Shown here in pieces: positions 1 to 11,631 of a stretch of 64,000 bases of DNA (position 1 is its first letter; every line of letters starts with the position of its first letter). The DNA comes from Sphaerotilus mobilis (GTDB taxonomy: Bacteria > Pseudomonadota > Gammaproteobacteria > Burkholderiales > Burkholderiaceae_C): NCBI RefSeq assembly GCF_004216565.1, contig NZ_SGWV01000013.1, forward strand, positions 90,593 to 154,592. The letters are read 5' to 3'. Under the pieces are notes generated by a model. The model did not search any database. It was not told where the DNA came from and worked only from the letters and a program-made list of their open reading frames with translations. Both the position numbers and the translations under genes were made by a program.

Positions 1-653
1 TGGGCGTCATGGCGGCCGCGACGTGGGGCGGCGGTCAGGTAGGCGCCCAGGCTGTCGGGTGAACTCAGGCCCGGGCGTTCGCCGATCAGCATCAGGACCT
101 GGGCCGCACCGAGTGCCTCGCCGATGTCATCGGCCAGTGCGACACGGGCCTGTGTGGTGACGACCACGGGCGCGTCTGGCTCGCCCGGCGCCGGCCAGCC
201 CGGCGGTGTCATGGCCCGCAAGGCGCGCAGCAGCGGCAGGGCCTGTCGCGCGACCGCCAGCGAGGACAGGCCGTCGCCGACGACCACCAGCAGCCGGGGC
301 GAGGTGGCCATGGCCCGCAACCGGGCCGACTCGGCCTCCGGCAGGCGTCGCCCCAGGTCGGGCCGCAGCAGGTAGGCCGCCCGGTCCGGCGCGGCGCTGG
401 CGCTGCGCAGGGTCTGCAGGCCTTCGGCTTGCAAGGCTTCGCAGAAGGCCTCCGCATCGAGCGCCAGGTGGACCGCGTCGCGGGCCTGCGCATGGGCCAG
501 CCCGAAGGCCAGCAACTCGGCCGTTGGCAGGCTCACGCCGCTGCGCCCGAGCGCGATGCGGGCGGGCGTGTGGCGGCGCAGGCCGATCCACGGATCGGGC
601 TGGAGAGGGTCGATCGGCAAGGCCTTGGGCGCGGGCGATGTGGGCTGGCTCAT
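1..653 (-). CDS. eutC: Ethanolamine ammonia-lyase small subunit (partial, 3' end beyond window)
   Basis: EutC pairs with EutB to form the adenosylcobalamin-dependent lyase that splits ethanolamine into acetaldehyde and ammonia. About 217 codons are visible. They begin with ATG at 653 and run off the left edge, and the family is usually 250-300 residues, so only the C-terminal part is missing. The family-typical stretches LRRHTPARIALGR (near residue 30), LVVVGDGLSSLA and LIGERPGLSSPDSLG can be read. The gene starts 14 bp after the eutB stop, so the two are almost certainly cotranscribed. No microcompartment shell genes are visible, so this looks like the simple cytosolic ethanolamine route common in Proteobacteria. 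Confidence 0.93.
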   Translation of the reverse strand, partial: MSQPTSPAPKALPIDPLQPDPWIGLRRHTPARIALGRSGVSLPTAELLAFGLAHAQARDAVHLALDAEAFCEALQAEGLQTLRSASAAPDRAAYLLRPDLGRRLPEAESARLRAMATSPRLLVVVGDGLSSLAVARQALPLLRALRAMTPPGWPAPGEPDAPVVVTTQARVALADDIGEALGAAQVLMLIGERPGLSSPDSLGAYLTAAPRRGRHDA

Positions 654-667
654 GGCGTGAACCTCCT

Positions 668-2065
668 TCAAGCCAGCCGCCGCAGCGGCGCGACGCCGGC
701 CTGCAGCAGGCGGTGATCGGCGCCGATCGGGCGGATCTGGCCGTGGCCATCGGCGATCCCCATCGCCGCGAGCCAGTCTTCGAACTCGGGCGCGCGCTGC
801 AGGCCCAGCAGGCGGCGCAGCACCAGGGCGTCGTGGAAGGAGGTGCTCTGGTAGTTCAGCATGACGTCGTCGGCACCGGGCACGCCCATGATGAAGCTCA
901 GGCCGGCGGCGCCCAGCAGCGTCATCAGGGTGTCCATGTCGTCGGAGTCGGCCTCGGCGTGGTTGGTGTAGCAGACGTCGCAGCCCAATGGCACGCCCAG
1001 CAGCTTGCCGCAGAAGTGGTCCTCCAGGCCGGCGCGGATGATCTGCTTGCCGTCGTGCAGGTATTCCGGGCCGATGAAGCCGACCACCGTGTTGGTCAGC
1101 AGTGGCGAGAACGCGCGGGCGACGGCGTAGGCGCGCGCTTCGCAGGTCTGCTGGTCGACGCCGTGGTGGGCGCCGGCCGACAGCGCGCTGCCTTGGCCGG
1201 TCTCGAAATACATGACGTTGTCGCCCAGCGTGCCGCGATGCAGCGACAGCGCCGCCTCGCGGGCCTCGTGCAGCATCGCCAGGTCGATGCCGAAGCTGCG
1301 GTTGGTGGCCTCGGTGCCGGCGATGGACTGGAACACCAGGTCGACCGGCGCGCCGGCCTCGACCATGCGCAGCGTCTGCGTCACATGGGTCAGCACGCAG
1401 CTCTGCGTCGGCACGTCCCAGGTCTGGATGACCTCGTCCAGCAGCTTGACCAGGTCGGTCAGCAAGGCGAGGTTGTCGCTCGCCGGGTTGATGCCGATGA
1501 CCGCGTCGCCCGCGCCGTAGAGCAGCCCGTCCAGCACCGAGGCAGCGATGCCGGCCGGCGCGTCGGTCGGGTGGTTGGGCTGCAGCCGCACCGCCAGGTG
1601 GCCCGGCAGGCCGATGGTGTTGCGAAAGCGGGTGACGACGCGGCACTTGCGCGCCACCAGCATCAGGTCCTGCAGCCGCATCAGCTTGCTGACGGCGGCA
1701 ACCATCTCCGGCGTCAGGCCCGGGCGCAGCGCGCTGAGCGCGGCCTCGTCGGCTGCGTCGCTGAGCAGCCAGTCGCGCCAGGCGCCGACCGTCAGGTGGG
1801 CGACCGGCGCGAAGGCCGCCGCGTCGTGGCTGTCGACGATCAGGCGCGTGACCTCGTCGTCCTCGTAGGGGATCAGCGCCTCGTCCAGGAAGCGCCGCAA
1901 CGGCAGGTCCGCCAGACACATCTTGGCGGCCATGCGCTCGACCTCGCTGTCGGCCGCCAGCCCGGCCAGCGCGTCGCCGGAACGTGCCGGTGTGGCCTTG
2001 GCCATGACGTCCTTCAGGTCACGGAAGACCCAGTTGCGGGTGCCGATGCGGTGCTGGTAGGGCAT
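668..2065 (-). CDS. eutB: Ethanolamine ammonia-lyase large subunit
   Basis: This is the catalytic, cobalamin-binding TIM-barrel subunit of ethanolamine ammonia-lyase. It is 465 residues long, close to the family norm of about 450-460. Recognisable family segments include GIGINPASDN-like text (here VIGINPASDN), DLVFQSIAGTEATN, FETGQGSALSAGAHHG and GVPLGCDVCYTNHAEAD. The start is placed at the ATG at 2065 because homology begins there, although the frame stays open far upstream opposite the AraC-type gene. It is followed directly by eutC and is divergent from the regulator starting at 2243, a standard arrangement for substrate-induced control. Confidence 0.96.
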   Translation of the reverse strand: MPYQHRIGTRNWVFRDLKDVMAKATPARSGDALAGLAADSEVERMAAKMCLADLPLRRFLDEALIPYEDDEVTRLIVDSHDAAAFAPVAHLTVGAWRDWLLSDAADEAALSALRPGLTPEMVAAVSKLMRLQDLMLVARKCRVVTRFRNTIGLPGHLAVRLQPNHPTDAPAGIAASVLDGLLYGAGDAVIGINPASDNLALLTDLVKLLDEVIQTWDVPTQSCVLTHVTQTLRMVEAGAPVDLVFQSIAGTEATNRSFGIDLAMLHEAREAALSLHRGTLGDNVMYFETGQGSALSAGAHHGVDQQTCEARAYAVARAFSPLLTNTVVGFIGPEYLHDGKQIIRAGLEDHFCGKLLGVPLGCDVCYTNHAEADSDDMDTLMTLLGAAGLSFIMGVPGADDVMLNYQSTSFHDALVLRRLLGLQRAPEFEDWLAAMGIADGHGQIRPIGADHRLLQAGVAPLRRLA

Positions 2066-2242
2066 GTCGGGAGTCTGCCTTCGATCGGCCAGGGCGGCTG
2101 CGCAAGACCCCATGTTGACGGGCCCGCCGGGACGCCGGCTATCCAGTCTTGGCAGTGCAGCGGCCGGCGGCATCGGGGATGACTCGGGCTGTTCATGGCC
2201 TGATGCTTGCATGACGCTGGGACACGTCCGAGGAGTCTGCCC
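2066..2242. promoter_or_regulatory. Divergent intergenic region eutB / AraC-type regulator
   Basis: These 177 bp separate the two divergent start codons and must hold both promoters. An AGGAG ribosome binding site at 2231-2235 lies seven bases before the regulator ATG at 2243. I could not pick out a convincing -35/-10 pair or a direct-repeat AraC operator by eye, so regulation by the neighbouring gene is inferred from layout only. Confidence 0.5.
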
Positions 2243-3247
2243 ATGACACCGTCCCACGCCCCGAACCCTCCCGCAGCCGCGGTCGCCTTTGGCGTGCGGG
2301 TCGCACGCACCGGCGACGTCGATGAGCAGGCCGCCCTGCTCGACGGCTGGAACCAGGGCTATGCCCAGCTCTCGGCCGGCCGCTTCGACGGCCAGATCGA
2401 AGAAGCGTGGCTGGACGGCGTGCACCTGTTCGTCGAATCGACCAGCCGCCGCCTGATGCAGCGCGGTGCGCTGGCGCCCGACCGCGTGGCGATCGGCCTG
2501 CCTCTGCAGCGGGGCCAGGGCCCGGCGGTGTTCTGTGGGGTCAGCGACTGGGGCCAGGGCGAAGCGGCGCGCTACTGCGGCTTCTCGGGCTCCGAGGGCT
2601 TCGAGTTCTACACGCCCGAAGGCCTCGCGATGGCGGGGCTGGAGCTGTCGCGCGACGAGCTGCTGGCGCTGGCGACCGACGACGAGCGCGAGCGCATCGA
2701 GCGCGTGGCCGCCCGCGCCGGCCTGCACCTCGCCGCGCCGGGCAGCGTCGCCGGCTTGCGCGACTTCATGCAGGGTGCCTTCGGCATGCTGCGCACACAG
2801 CCCGGCCTGCTCGACCAGGCGGCGCTGCGCGGCCAGCTGCGGCAGTCGGCCCTGTCGAACGCACTGGAAGCGCTGGTGCATGGTGCCGACGAGGCCGACG
2901 AGCCCGCCCCGCAGCGCGCCTGGCAACTGGTCGAAGGCGCGCGGGCGCTGGTCCAGCAAGAGGCCGAATCGCCGCTGACCGTCGCCCAGCTCTGCCTCAC
3001 GCTGGGCGTCAGCCGGCGCACGTTGCAATCGGCCTTCCAGCAGGTGCTGGGCATGGCCCCGGCGGCGTTTTTGCGCGCGGTCCGGCTGGCCGGCGCCCGC
3101 CGCGCCCTGCGCGGTGCGGCGACCGTCACCGAGGCGGCGGCGCAATGGGGCTTCTGGCACTTCAGCCACTTCGCCCAGGACTTCCGCCGCATGTATGGCG
3201 AGCTGCCGTCACAGGCATGGCGGCGGATGCGCCAGCTGCGGCACTGA
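2243..3247 (+). CDS. AraC-family transcriptional regulator (probable ethanolamine regulator, EutR-like)
   Basis: This 334-residue protein is likely the activator of the divergent eutBC genes. The C-terminal third (about residues 245-334) is an AraC/XylS double helix-turn-helix domain, with readable helices [21 protein letters not shown] and [30 protein letters not shown]. The N-terminal part has no motif I can name and presumably senses the effector. The ATG at 2243 is preferred over an upstream in-frame codon at 2207 because an AGGAG site sits seven bases before it. Assigning it to ethanolamine control rests on its position next to eutB. The family assignment itself is firm. Confidence 0.88.
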   Translation: MTPSHAPNPPAAAVAFGVRVARTGDVDEQAALLDGWNQGYAQLSAGRFDGQIEEAWLDGVHLFVESTSRRLMQRGALAPDRVAIGLPLQRGQGPAVFCGVSDWGQGEAARYCGFSGSEGFEFYTPEGLAMAGLELSRDELLALATDDERERIERVAARAGLHLAAPGSVAGLRDFMQGAFGMLRTQPGLLDQAALRGQLRQSALSNALEALVHGADEADEPAPQRAWQLVEGARALVQQEAESPLTVAQLCLTLGVSRRTLQSAFQQVLGMAPAAFLRAVRLAGARRALRGAATVTEAAAQWGFWHFSHFAQDFRRMYGELPSQAWRRMRQLRH

Positions 3248-3317
3248 CCGTCGCCATCGCAAGGCCGCCCCGTGCACTGGCCGCAGGGTCACCCAGCCGG
3301 TCGGGATAATCCGGCGT

Positions 3318-4472
3318 GTGGAAACCGCAACGAAGAAACATCGCGTCGTCGTCGGCCTATCCGGCGGCGTGGACTCGGCCGTCAGCGCCTGGCTGCTCAA
3401 GCAGCAGGGCCATGAGGTCGTTGGCCTGTTCATGAAGAACTGGGAAGACGATGACGACAGCGAGTACTGCTCGACCCGGCAGGACTGGCTGGACGCGGCC
3501 TCGGTGGCCGACGTGATCGGCATCGACATCGAGCACGTCAACTTCGCCGCCGACTACAAGGACCGCGTCTTCGCCGAGTTCCTGCGCGAGTACTCGGCCG
3601 GCCGCACGCCCAACCCGGACGTGCTGTGCAATGCCGAGATCAAGTTCAAGGCCTTCCTCGACCACGCCATGCGGCTGGGCGCCGAGCACATCGCCACCGG
3701 CCACTACGCCCGCGTGCGCCACGACCCGGCCAGCGGCGAGCACCAGCTGCTCAAGGGGCTGGACCCGCTCAAGGACCAGAGCTACTTCCTGCACCGGCTC
3801 AACCAGGCGCAGCTCGCCAAGACGATGTTTCCGGTTGGCGAACTGCCCAAGACCGAGGTGCGCCGCATCGCCGCCGAGATCGGTCTGCCGAACGCGCGCA
3901 AGAAGGACTCGACCGGCATCTGCTTCATCGGCGAGCGGCCCTTCCGCGAGTTCCTCAACCGCTACCTGAGCCACCAGCCCGGCCCGATCAAGGACGACCG
4001 CGGCCGCACGCTGGGCGAACACGTGGGCCTGAGCTTCTACACGCTGGGTCAGCGCAAGGGCATCGGCATCGGCGGCATCAAGGACAAGCGCGCGCCACGC
4101 GGCAGCGGCGACCACGCGCCGTGGTTCGTCGCCCGCAAGGACATGGCCAGCAACACGCTCTACATCGTGCAAGGCCATGACCACCCGTGGCTGCTGGCGC
4201 CGCGTCTGGCGGCGGCCGACATGAGCTGGGTTTCGGGCCGTGCGCCGCAGGTCGGTCTGGGCGCCGAGGGGGGGGCCGGCGGCCTGGCGGCCAAGACCCG
4301 CTACCGGCAAGAGGACGCCGCGTGCGCCATCACGGCGGTGGATGCGGACGGCCTGTCGCTCACCTTCGCCGAGGACCAATGGGCCGTCACGCCGGGCCAA
4401 AGCGTGGTGCTCTACCAGGGCGATGTCTGCCTGGGCGGGGCCGTGATCGCGGCGGCATTGCCCCAGTCTTGA
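3318..4472 (+). CDS. mnmA: tRNA-specific 2-thiouridylase MnmA
   Basis: MnmA uses ATP and persulfide sulfur to make 2-thiouridine at position 34 of Glu, Gln and Lys tRNAs in the cytoplasm. The 384-residue product shows the PP-loop SGGVDS at residues 15-20, the catalytic cysteine in VLCNAEIK (about Cys104) and the second catalytic cysteine in [10 protein letters not shown] (about Cys202). The length fits the family. No ATG precedes the PP-loop, so the start is the GTG at 3318. A TATAAT-like GGATAAT lies only about ten bases upstream (3304-3310), so the transcript may have a very short leader. The gene appears monocistronic. Confidence 0.95.
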   Translation: METATKKHRVVVGLSGGVDSAVSAWLLKQQGHEVVGLFMKNWEDDDDSEYCSTRQDWLDAASVADVIGIDIEHVNFAADYKDRVFAEFLREYSAGRTPNPDVLCNAEIKFKAFLDHAMRLGAEHIATGHYARVRHDPASGEHQLLKGLDPLKDQSYFLHRLNQAQLAKTMFPVGELPKTEVRRIAAEIGLPNARKKDSTGICFIGERPFREFLNRYLSHQPGPIKDDRGRTLGEHVGLSFYTLGQRKGIGIGGIKDKRAPRGSGDHAPWFVARKDMASNTLYIVQGHDHPWLLAPRLAAADMSWVSGRAPQVGLGAEGGAGGLAAKTRYRQEDAACAITAVDADGLSLTFAEDQWAVTPGQSVVLYQGDVCLGGAVIAAALPQS

Positions 4473-4668
4473 CCGGAGTCAATCCGGGACGGGCGAGACC
4501 CGGCGGATGTGGGGTGAATGTCATCGGCCTTGATCCACGGCATTGCGGCGCGCTTTGCTTGTCGGTATTGTCCTGGACAGATTGGTTCGGGCGGCGATGG
4601 CCGTCCTGGCCCGGTCCGCTCCTTGCCTGATCCCTCGCAAGGCCCTCTCGGCAACCGTGGAGGTCGAC

Positions 4669-6897
4669 ATGGACGTGTCACCCATCACCGTCGATGAATG
4701 GCATCGCCTGGCCAACCTGCATCGGCTGCGCGTCCTGGACACCAGCCCGGAGCCGGCCTTTGATGCGCTGGTCGACGCGGCGGCTGGTGCGCTGCGGATG
4801 CCGGTGGCGATGGTCAGCCTGATCGACGCCGATCGGCAGTGGTTCAAGGCCAGTCGCGGCATGGGCGAGACCACCCAGACCTCGCGCGAGATCGCCTTCT
4901 GCGGCCATGTGGTGGCCCGCGGCGAACCGCTGATCGTGCCGGACGCGCGGCTCGATGCGCGCTTTGCCGACAACCCGCTGGTGACGGGCGAGCCCCACAT
5001 CTGCTTCTATGCCGGCGCCCCGCTGCGTCTGGCCGATGGCTCCTGCGTGGGGGCGCTGTGTGTCATCGACCAGGTGCCCAGGCAACTCGACGCGTCGGGT
5101 CTGGCGGTGCTGTGCGACCTGGCGCGTGTGGTCGTGCATGCGCTCGAAGCCCGGCTCTTGCGGGTGCTGGAGCACGAGACCCGCCACGCCTTGCAGCGCA
5201 GCGAGGAGACCTTCCGCCTGCTGGCTGAGAACACCACCGACGGCCTGGCCATCTACGAGGACGGCGCGATCCGCTACACCTCGCCGTCCTACGCCCGCAT
5301 GATGGGCGACGAGGCCGCCGTGGGCCTCGGCGGACGGTCCCGGGAGGTCATGCTCGAACGTGTCCATCCCGATGACCGCGCGAACGTGTCCGAGGCGGTG
5401 CGCGTGGCCCTCGAACGGCGCTTGCCGCACCAGGTCTACAGCTACCGCATCCGCCATGGGCGGGGTCACTATTTCTGGCGCGAGGATTCGACCCGCTTTG
5501 TCTACCGCAGCGACGGCTCGCCCGAGCGGGCCTACATCGTCTGTCGCGACATCACCCAGCGCAAGGTTGACGAGGCGCGGATCGCCCACCTCTCCTTGCA
5601 CGACACCCTGACCGGTCTGCCCAACCGCCTGCACATCCAGCGCAGCTTCGATGCCTTGTGCGAGCGCCTGGTTCGCCAGCACCACCGTGGGGCCTTGCTG
5701 TTGCTGGACATCGACCAGTTCAAGGAACTCAACGACACCCGTGGCCACGATGTCGGGGACGAGCTGTTGCGGCAATGGGCCCGCCGGCTGGAGACCGGGG
5801 TCGATGGCCTGACCGCCGGCCGGCTGGGGGGCGACGAGTTCATCGTGCTGGTCGACCTGGGCAGCCTGGGTGGGGATGACTGGAGCGACGCAGAGGTGCC
5901 CGGCCGGGCATCGGCGCTGGGGGCGCGCCTGCTGCGTCTGCTGGCCGAACCGCTGACGGGCGCGCTGACGCCGCACCGCGCCACGGCCAGCATGGGCGTG
6001 GTCCTGCTGCCCGGTGCGCAGATCAGCTTTGACCGCGCCATCCAGCAGGCCGACATCGCGATGTACGAAGCCAAGTCGGCCGGCCGGGACACCTTGCGGC
6101 TCTACACGCCCGCGCTGGAAGAGCGTCTGGCCGAACGCATCGCCTGCGGTCTGGCCCTGCGCCGCGCCGTCCCCGACGGCCAGTTGCGCCTGCACTACCA
6201 GCCGCTGGTCGACCGCGACGGGCGGTGCATGGCCCATGAGGCCCTGGTGCGCTGGCAGCACCCGGCGCGGGGGCTGCTGGGGCCGGCCGAGTTCATCGGA
6301 CTGGCCGAGGCGACCGGCCTGATCGACGAGATCGGCCTGTGGGTGCTGGAGCAGGCCTGCAGCCAGCTGGCCGCCTGGCGGGCCTTGCCCGATCGCGCCC
6401 ACCTGAGCGTGTCCGTCAACGTCAGCGCGGTCCAGTTGCGCCATCCGGAGATCGTCGAGCGCATCGCCTCGGTGCTGCGCCGCAGCGGCGCGCCGGCCAA
6501 CCGGCTGACGCTGGAGCTGACCGAGTCGGTGCTGCAGCACGACGTCGACGACGTCATCCGCAAGCTGCAGGCCTTGCGCCGCATGGGCATCGGCCTCGCC
6601 CTGGACGACTTCGGCACCGGCTACTCCTCGCTGAGCTATCTGCAGCGCCTGCCGCTGAGCGCGGTCAAGATCGACCGGTCCTTCATCCGCGACATCGATG
6701 CCGATGGCCGTGACGAGGCGATCGCCCGCACCATCGTTCAACTGGCCAGCACGCTGGGCCTGCGCGTGGTGGCCGAAGGGGTCGAGACCCGCAGCCAGTT
6801 CGAGCGGGTGTCGGCGCTGGGCTGCGACGCGTTCCAGGGCTACCTGTTCGGACGTCCTCAGGCGCTTGGCGAGAACGTGTTGTCAGACCCGCCCTGA
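4669..6897 (+). CDS. GAF-PAS-GGDEF-EAL cyclic-di-GMP signalling protein
   Basis: This 742-residue cytoplasmic protein probably makes or breaks cyclic-di-GMP in response to a bound signal. Domains in order are an N-terminal GAF-type sensor (about residues 20-165), a PAS domain with PAC tail (about 180-300), GGDEF (about 310-470) and EAL (about 490-735). The GGDEF signature is intact near residue 386, but I see no RxxD inhibitory site just before it. The EAL signature is intact near residue 523, and LTESVL, DDFGTGYSSL and KIDRSFI, which carry metal- and catalysis-linked residues, are all present. Both activities are therefore possible. The start is the ATG at 4669, preceded by a GTGGAGG site, rather than an in-frame codon at 4543. 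No transmembrane segment is seen. Confidence 0.93.
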   Translation: MDVSPITVDEWHRLANLHRLRVLDTSPEPAFDALVDAAAGALRMPVAMVSLIDADRQWFKASRGMGETTQTSREIAFCGHVVARGEPLIVPDARLDARFADNPLVTGEPHICFYAGAPLRLADGSCVGALCVIDQVPRQLDASGLAVLCDLARVVVHALEARLLRVLEHETRHALQRSEETFRLLAENTTDGLAIYEDGAIRYTSPSYARMMGDEAAVGLGGRSREVMLERVHPDDRANVSEAVRVALERRLPHQVYSYRIRHGRGHYFWREDSTRFVYRSDGSPERAYIVCRDITQRKVDEARIAHLSLHDTLTGLPNRLHIQRSFDALCERLVRQHHRGALLLLDIDQFKELNDTRGHDVGDELLRQWARRLETGVDGLTAGRLGGDEFIVLVDLGSLGGDDWSDAEVPGRASALGARLLRLLAEPLTGALTPHRATASMGVVLLPGAQISFDRAIQQADIAMYEAKSAGRDTLRLYTPALEERLAERIACGLALRRAVPDGQLRLHYQPLVDRDGRCMAHEALVRWQHPARGLLGPAEFIGLAEATGLIDEIGLWVLEQACSQLAAWRALPDRAHLSVSVNVSAVQLRHPEIVERIASVLRRSGAPANRLTLELTESVLQHDVDDVIRKLQALRRMGIGLALDDFGTGYSSLSYLQRLPLSAVKIDRSFIRDIDADGRDEAIARTIVQLASTLGLRVVAEGVETRSQFERVSALGCDAFQGYLFGRPQALGENVLSDPP

Positions 6898-7010
6898 GGC
6901 GGGAGCCCGCCGCGACAGCGTTCGCGGCGCCGAAGGACTTGTGCGCACAGCGAACTTTCGGCGCTGCCTGGCACCCCCGGCGCTACGCTTCCTTGACCTG
7001 ACGCAGGTTG

Positions 7011-9067
<2,057 letters not shown>

Positions 9068-9068
9068 C

Positions 9069-9653
9069 TCAGGCGGCGGCAGGGCCTTCGGCCGCGTCGA
9101 CGTCGGCATAGACCACCGCCGCAGGCAGCTCCAGCTCGACGCTGGCCAGGTGCACGGTCTGGCCGGTGTCGAAGGGGTACAGCACCCACAGGCCATCGGC
9201 GCCCTTGCGGTAGACCTCGCTGCGGCGCCGGGCTAGGTCGACGATCAGGAACTCGCGCAGGCTGTCGACCTGCCGGTAGGCGCTGAACTTGTCGCCCCGG
9301 TCGTAGGCGGCGGTCGACGGCGACAGCACCTCGACCAGCAGCAGCGGCTCGCGCTTGTCCTGCCGCCGCTCGCGATCGGCGGCGCTGCAGGTCACCAGCA
9401 CGTCCGGGAAGAAGGACGCGTTGGCCGCGTCGACCCGCAGCTTCATGTCGGCCATGTAGGTGCGGCACGGCGAGTCGCGCAGGTGCTGGCGCAGGGCGAC
9501 AGCGATGTTGAGGCAGATGGTGACGTGGTGGTCCTCCGCGCCGGCCATGTCGAAGATCTCGCCGCCGATGAACTCGTGCTTCTCGGGCTGGGTCGCCTCC
9601 CAGGCCAGGAACTCGTCCAGCGTCATCGCGGCTTGTTGGTCGAGCGCGCTCAT
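9069..9653 (-). CDS. Uma2-family (DUF820) restriction-endonuclease-fold protein
   Basis: This 194-residue protein matches the Uma2/DUF820 family, which has a PD-(D/E)xK nuclease-like fold and no firmly known role. Readable family marks are the N-terminal MTLDEFLAWEATQPEKHEFI, GGEIFDMAGAEDHHV, the core FFPDVLVTC and LLLVEVLSPSTAAYDRGDKF, where the Asp and the Glu-x-Leu form the putative nuclease site, and LREFLIVD. The ATG at 9653 has a GGGAG site just upstream. It converges on pobA with a single base between the stops. These genes are usually scattered singletons, and nothing here suggests a restriction or toxin partner. Confidence 0.85.
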   Translation of the reverse strand: MSALDQQAAMTLDEFLAWEATQPEKHEFIGGEIFDMAGAEDHHVTICLNIAVALRQHLRDSPCRTYMADMKLRVDAANASFFPDVLVTCSAADRERRQDKREPLLLVEVLSPSTAAYDRGDKFSAYRQVDSLREFLIVDLARRRSEVYRKGADGLWVLYPFDTGQTVHLASVELELPAAVVYADVDAAEGPAAA

Positions 9654-9715
9654 CGTCGATCTCCCGAGGGTGTGTGGCAGCATAAGTCTGCCTCCTCAGA
9701 CGCTTGACGCCCGCC

Positions 9716-11536
9716 ATGCCCGCACCCTTACCCGCGTCGCCCACCCCGCCGCCCCGCTGGCCAGGCAGGCTGGCAAGCCTGTTGGGCGACTGGGTGCTGG
9801 AGGTTGACCGGGCCACGCTGCGCAGTGACCTTCAGGCGGCCTTGCTGGGGGCCTTGCTGGTCTTGCCACAGGGCATCGCGTTTGCCGCGCTGGCCGGTCT
9901 GCCGGCGCAATACGGGTTGTATTCGGCGGTGGTGCCGTGCATCGTGGCGGCGCTGGCCGGATCGAGCCGGCAGGTGATGAGCGGGCCCACCAACGCCAAC
10001 TCGCTGGCGCTCGCCGCGATGCTGGCGCCCTTGGCGGTGACCGGGTCGGCCCATTACATCGAGCTGGCGCTGATGGTCACGCTGATGGTGGGCGCGATCC
10101 AGCTCGGCGTCGGTGCGATGCGGCTGGGCCGGCTGGCCGACTTCATCTCGCCGGCTGCGCTGCTGGGCTTCACCTCCGGCGCGGCGCTGCTGATCGGCGT
10201 GCATGCGCTGCGTGACGCGACCGAGTCCGGCGTGCCGGCCGGCATGGGCGCGGCTCGCACGGTGTGGGCCCTGTTGTCGACGCTGTCGGCGAGCCATCCG
10301 CTGGCGCTGGCCGTGGCTGCCTTGGCGCTGCTGGGCGCCTGGGCGTCGCGCCACATCTGGCCGCGTTGCCCGCACCTGCTGATCGGTCTGGTGCTGGCCA
10401 GTGCGGCGGGTGTGCTGGCGCAGGCGCTGCTGGCCGGACGTGTGGCGCCGCTGGTCGTCACGGGCACCTTGCCCCATCCGTGGCCGAGCCTGCACCTGCC
10501 GCAGGTGAGCTGGGCCGAAGGGGTCGAGCTGTTCGACAAGGCGCTGGCGCTCTCGGTGATCGCACTGGGCCAGTCGCTGTCGATCGCCAAGGTGCTGGCC
10601 GCGCGTTCGGGCCAGCGGCTGGACGTCAACCGCGAGTTTGTCGGCCAGGGCTTGTCCAACCTGGTCGGTGGCGTGATGCAGTGCTACCTGTCCTGCGGCT
10701 CGCTCAACCGCTCCTTGCCCAACCTGCAGGCCGGTGCGCGCACGCCGCTGGCCGCCGTCGGATCGGCCCTGCTGCTGCTGGTGCTGGTGGCGCTGCTGGC
10801 CGACGCGCTGGCGCAGATCCCGCGTGCGGCCATCGCCGGGCTGTTACTGGTGGTGGCTGCGTCACTGCTGGACCTGTCGGCTTGGCGGCGCCTCTGGCGC
10901 ATCGACCGGGCCGAGGCCGGCGTCGCGCTGGCGACCCTGCTGGCGACCCTGACCTTGCGGCTGGAGAGCGCCATCCTGCTCGGCGCCGGGCTGTCGCTGC
11001 TGGTCTATCTCTACCGCAGCTCGCGCCCGGCGATGCGGCTGATGGGCTTCGACCGGACGGGGCCCGAGCGCCGCTTTGTCGTCCGCGCCGACACGCCCGG
11101 CGCGCTGCCGGCCTGTCCGCAGCTGCACCTGCTGCGCATGGAGGGTTCGATCTTCTTCGGCGCGGCGTCGCACGTCGACGCCCAGTTGCATGCCTTGCGC
11201 CAGGCGCCCAGCCCGGAGCAGGCACCCCGACACCTGCTGGTCATGGCCAAGAGCATGAACTCGCTGGACGCGGCGGGTGCCGAGGTCTGGGAACACGAGC
11301 TGCGCGAACGCCGGGCGATGGGCGGTGACCTGCACTTCCATCGTCCACGCCCGCAGGTCCTTGCGCTGTGGCAGCGCAGCGGCTTCCTCGACCGACTCGG
11401 TCCCGGCCATGTGCATGCCGACAAGCAGGTGGCGCTGGCGGCCATCCACCCGACCCTGGACCCGGCGATCTGCGCGCGCTGTCAGGTGCGGGTGTTCCGG
11501 GAATGCCAGCAGGACGACCCCGGCGCGGCGATCTGA
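9716..11536 (+). CDS. SulP-family anion transporter with STAS domain
   Basis: This 606-residue inner-membrane transporter of the SulP (SLC26) family probably takes up sulfate, bicarbonate or an organic anion. The N-terminal half shows the family signature LLVLPQGIAFAALAGLPAQYGLYSA and many hydrophobic helices. The cytoplasmic STAS domain occupies roughly residues 465-570, around EGSIFFGAASHVDAQL and VMAKSMNSLDAAGAEVWE. The last about 30 residues carry a cysteine cluster (C-ARC-QVRVFREC), which may bind a metal or be redox-active. The ATG at 9716 is chosen over a TTG at 9704. The substrate cannot be told from sequence. Confidence 0.92.
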   Translation: MPAPLPASPTPPPRWPGRLASLLGDWVLEVDRATLRSDLQAALLGALLVLPQGIAFAALAGLPAQYGLYSAVVPCIVAALAGSSRQVMSGPTNANSLALAAMLAPLAVTGSAHYIELALMVTLMVGAIQLGVGAMRLGRLADFISPAALLGFTSGAALLIGVHALRDATESGVPAGMGAARTVWALLSTLSASHPLALAVAALALLGAWASRHIWPRCPHLLIGLVLASAAGVLAQALLAGRVAPLVVTGTLPHPWPSLHLPQVSWAEGVELFDKALALSVIALGQSLSIAKVLAARSGQRLDVNREFVGQGLSNLVGGVMQCYLSCGSLNRSLPNLQAGARTPLAAVGSALLLLVLVALLADALAQIPRAAIAGLLLVVAASLLDLSAWRRLWRIDRAEAGVALATLLATLTLRLESAILLGAGLSLLVYLYRSSRPAMRLMGFDRTGPERRFVVRADTPGALPACPQLHLLRMEGSIFFGAASHVDAQLHALRQAPSPEQAPRHLLVMAKSMNSLDAAGAEVWEHELRERRAMGGDLHFHRPRPQVLALWQRSGFLDRLGPGHVHADKQVALAAIHPTLDPAICARCQVRVFRECQQDDPGAAI

Positions 11537-11631
11537 ATGGATCCGGCCGACGACGGGCCGACCACGGGCCGACCACGCGTCGTATTCCCCGTGGTGACGG
11601 GGGAGTGCGGCCATTCTGGGAACATCGCCAC

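Noticed and set aside
206..2182. A long plus-strand frame opposite eutC and eutB
   Set aside because: The eut genes are identified by strong family motifs on the minus strand. This frame has Gln/Val/Ala-rich antisense composition.
2066..3169. A long N-terminal extension of eutB into the AraC-type gene
   Set aside because: The EutB family begins at the ATG at 2065. The extension is only the antisense of the regulator and matches nothing.
4678..6741. A 687-codon frame antisense to the GGDEF-EAL gene
   Set aside because: It is the shadow of a well-supported gene, with GC-rich codon bias and no recognisable domain.
9069..9653. The Uma2 protein as part of a restriction or mobile element
   Set aside because: There is no methyltransferase, transposase or inverted repeat nearby, and Uma2 genes are often isolated.
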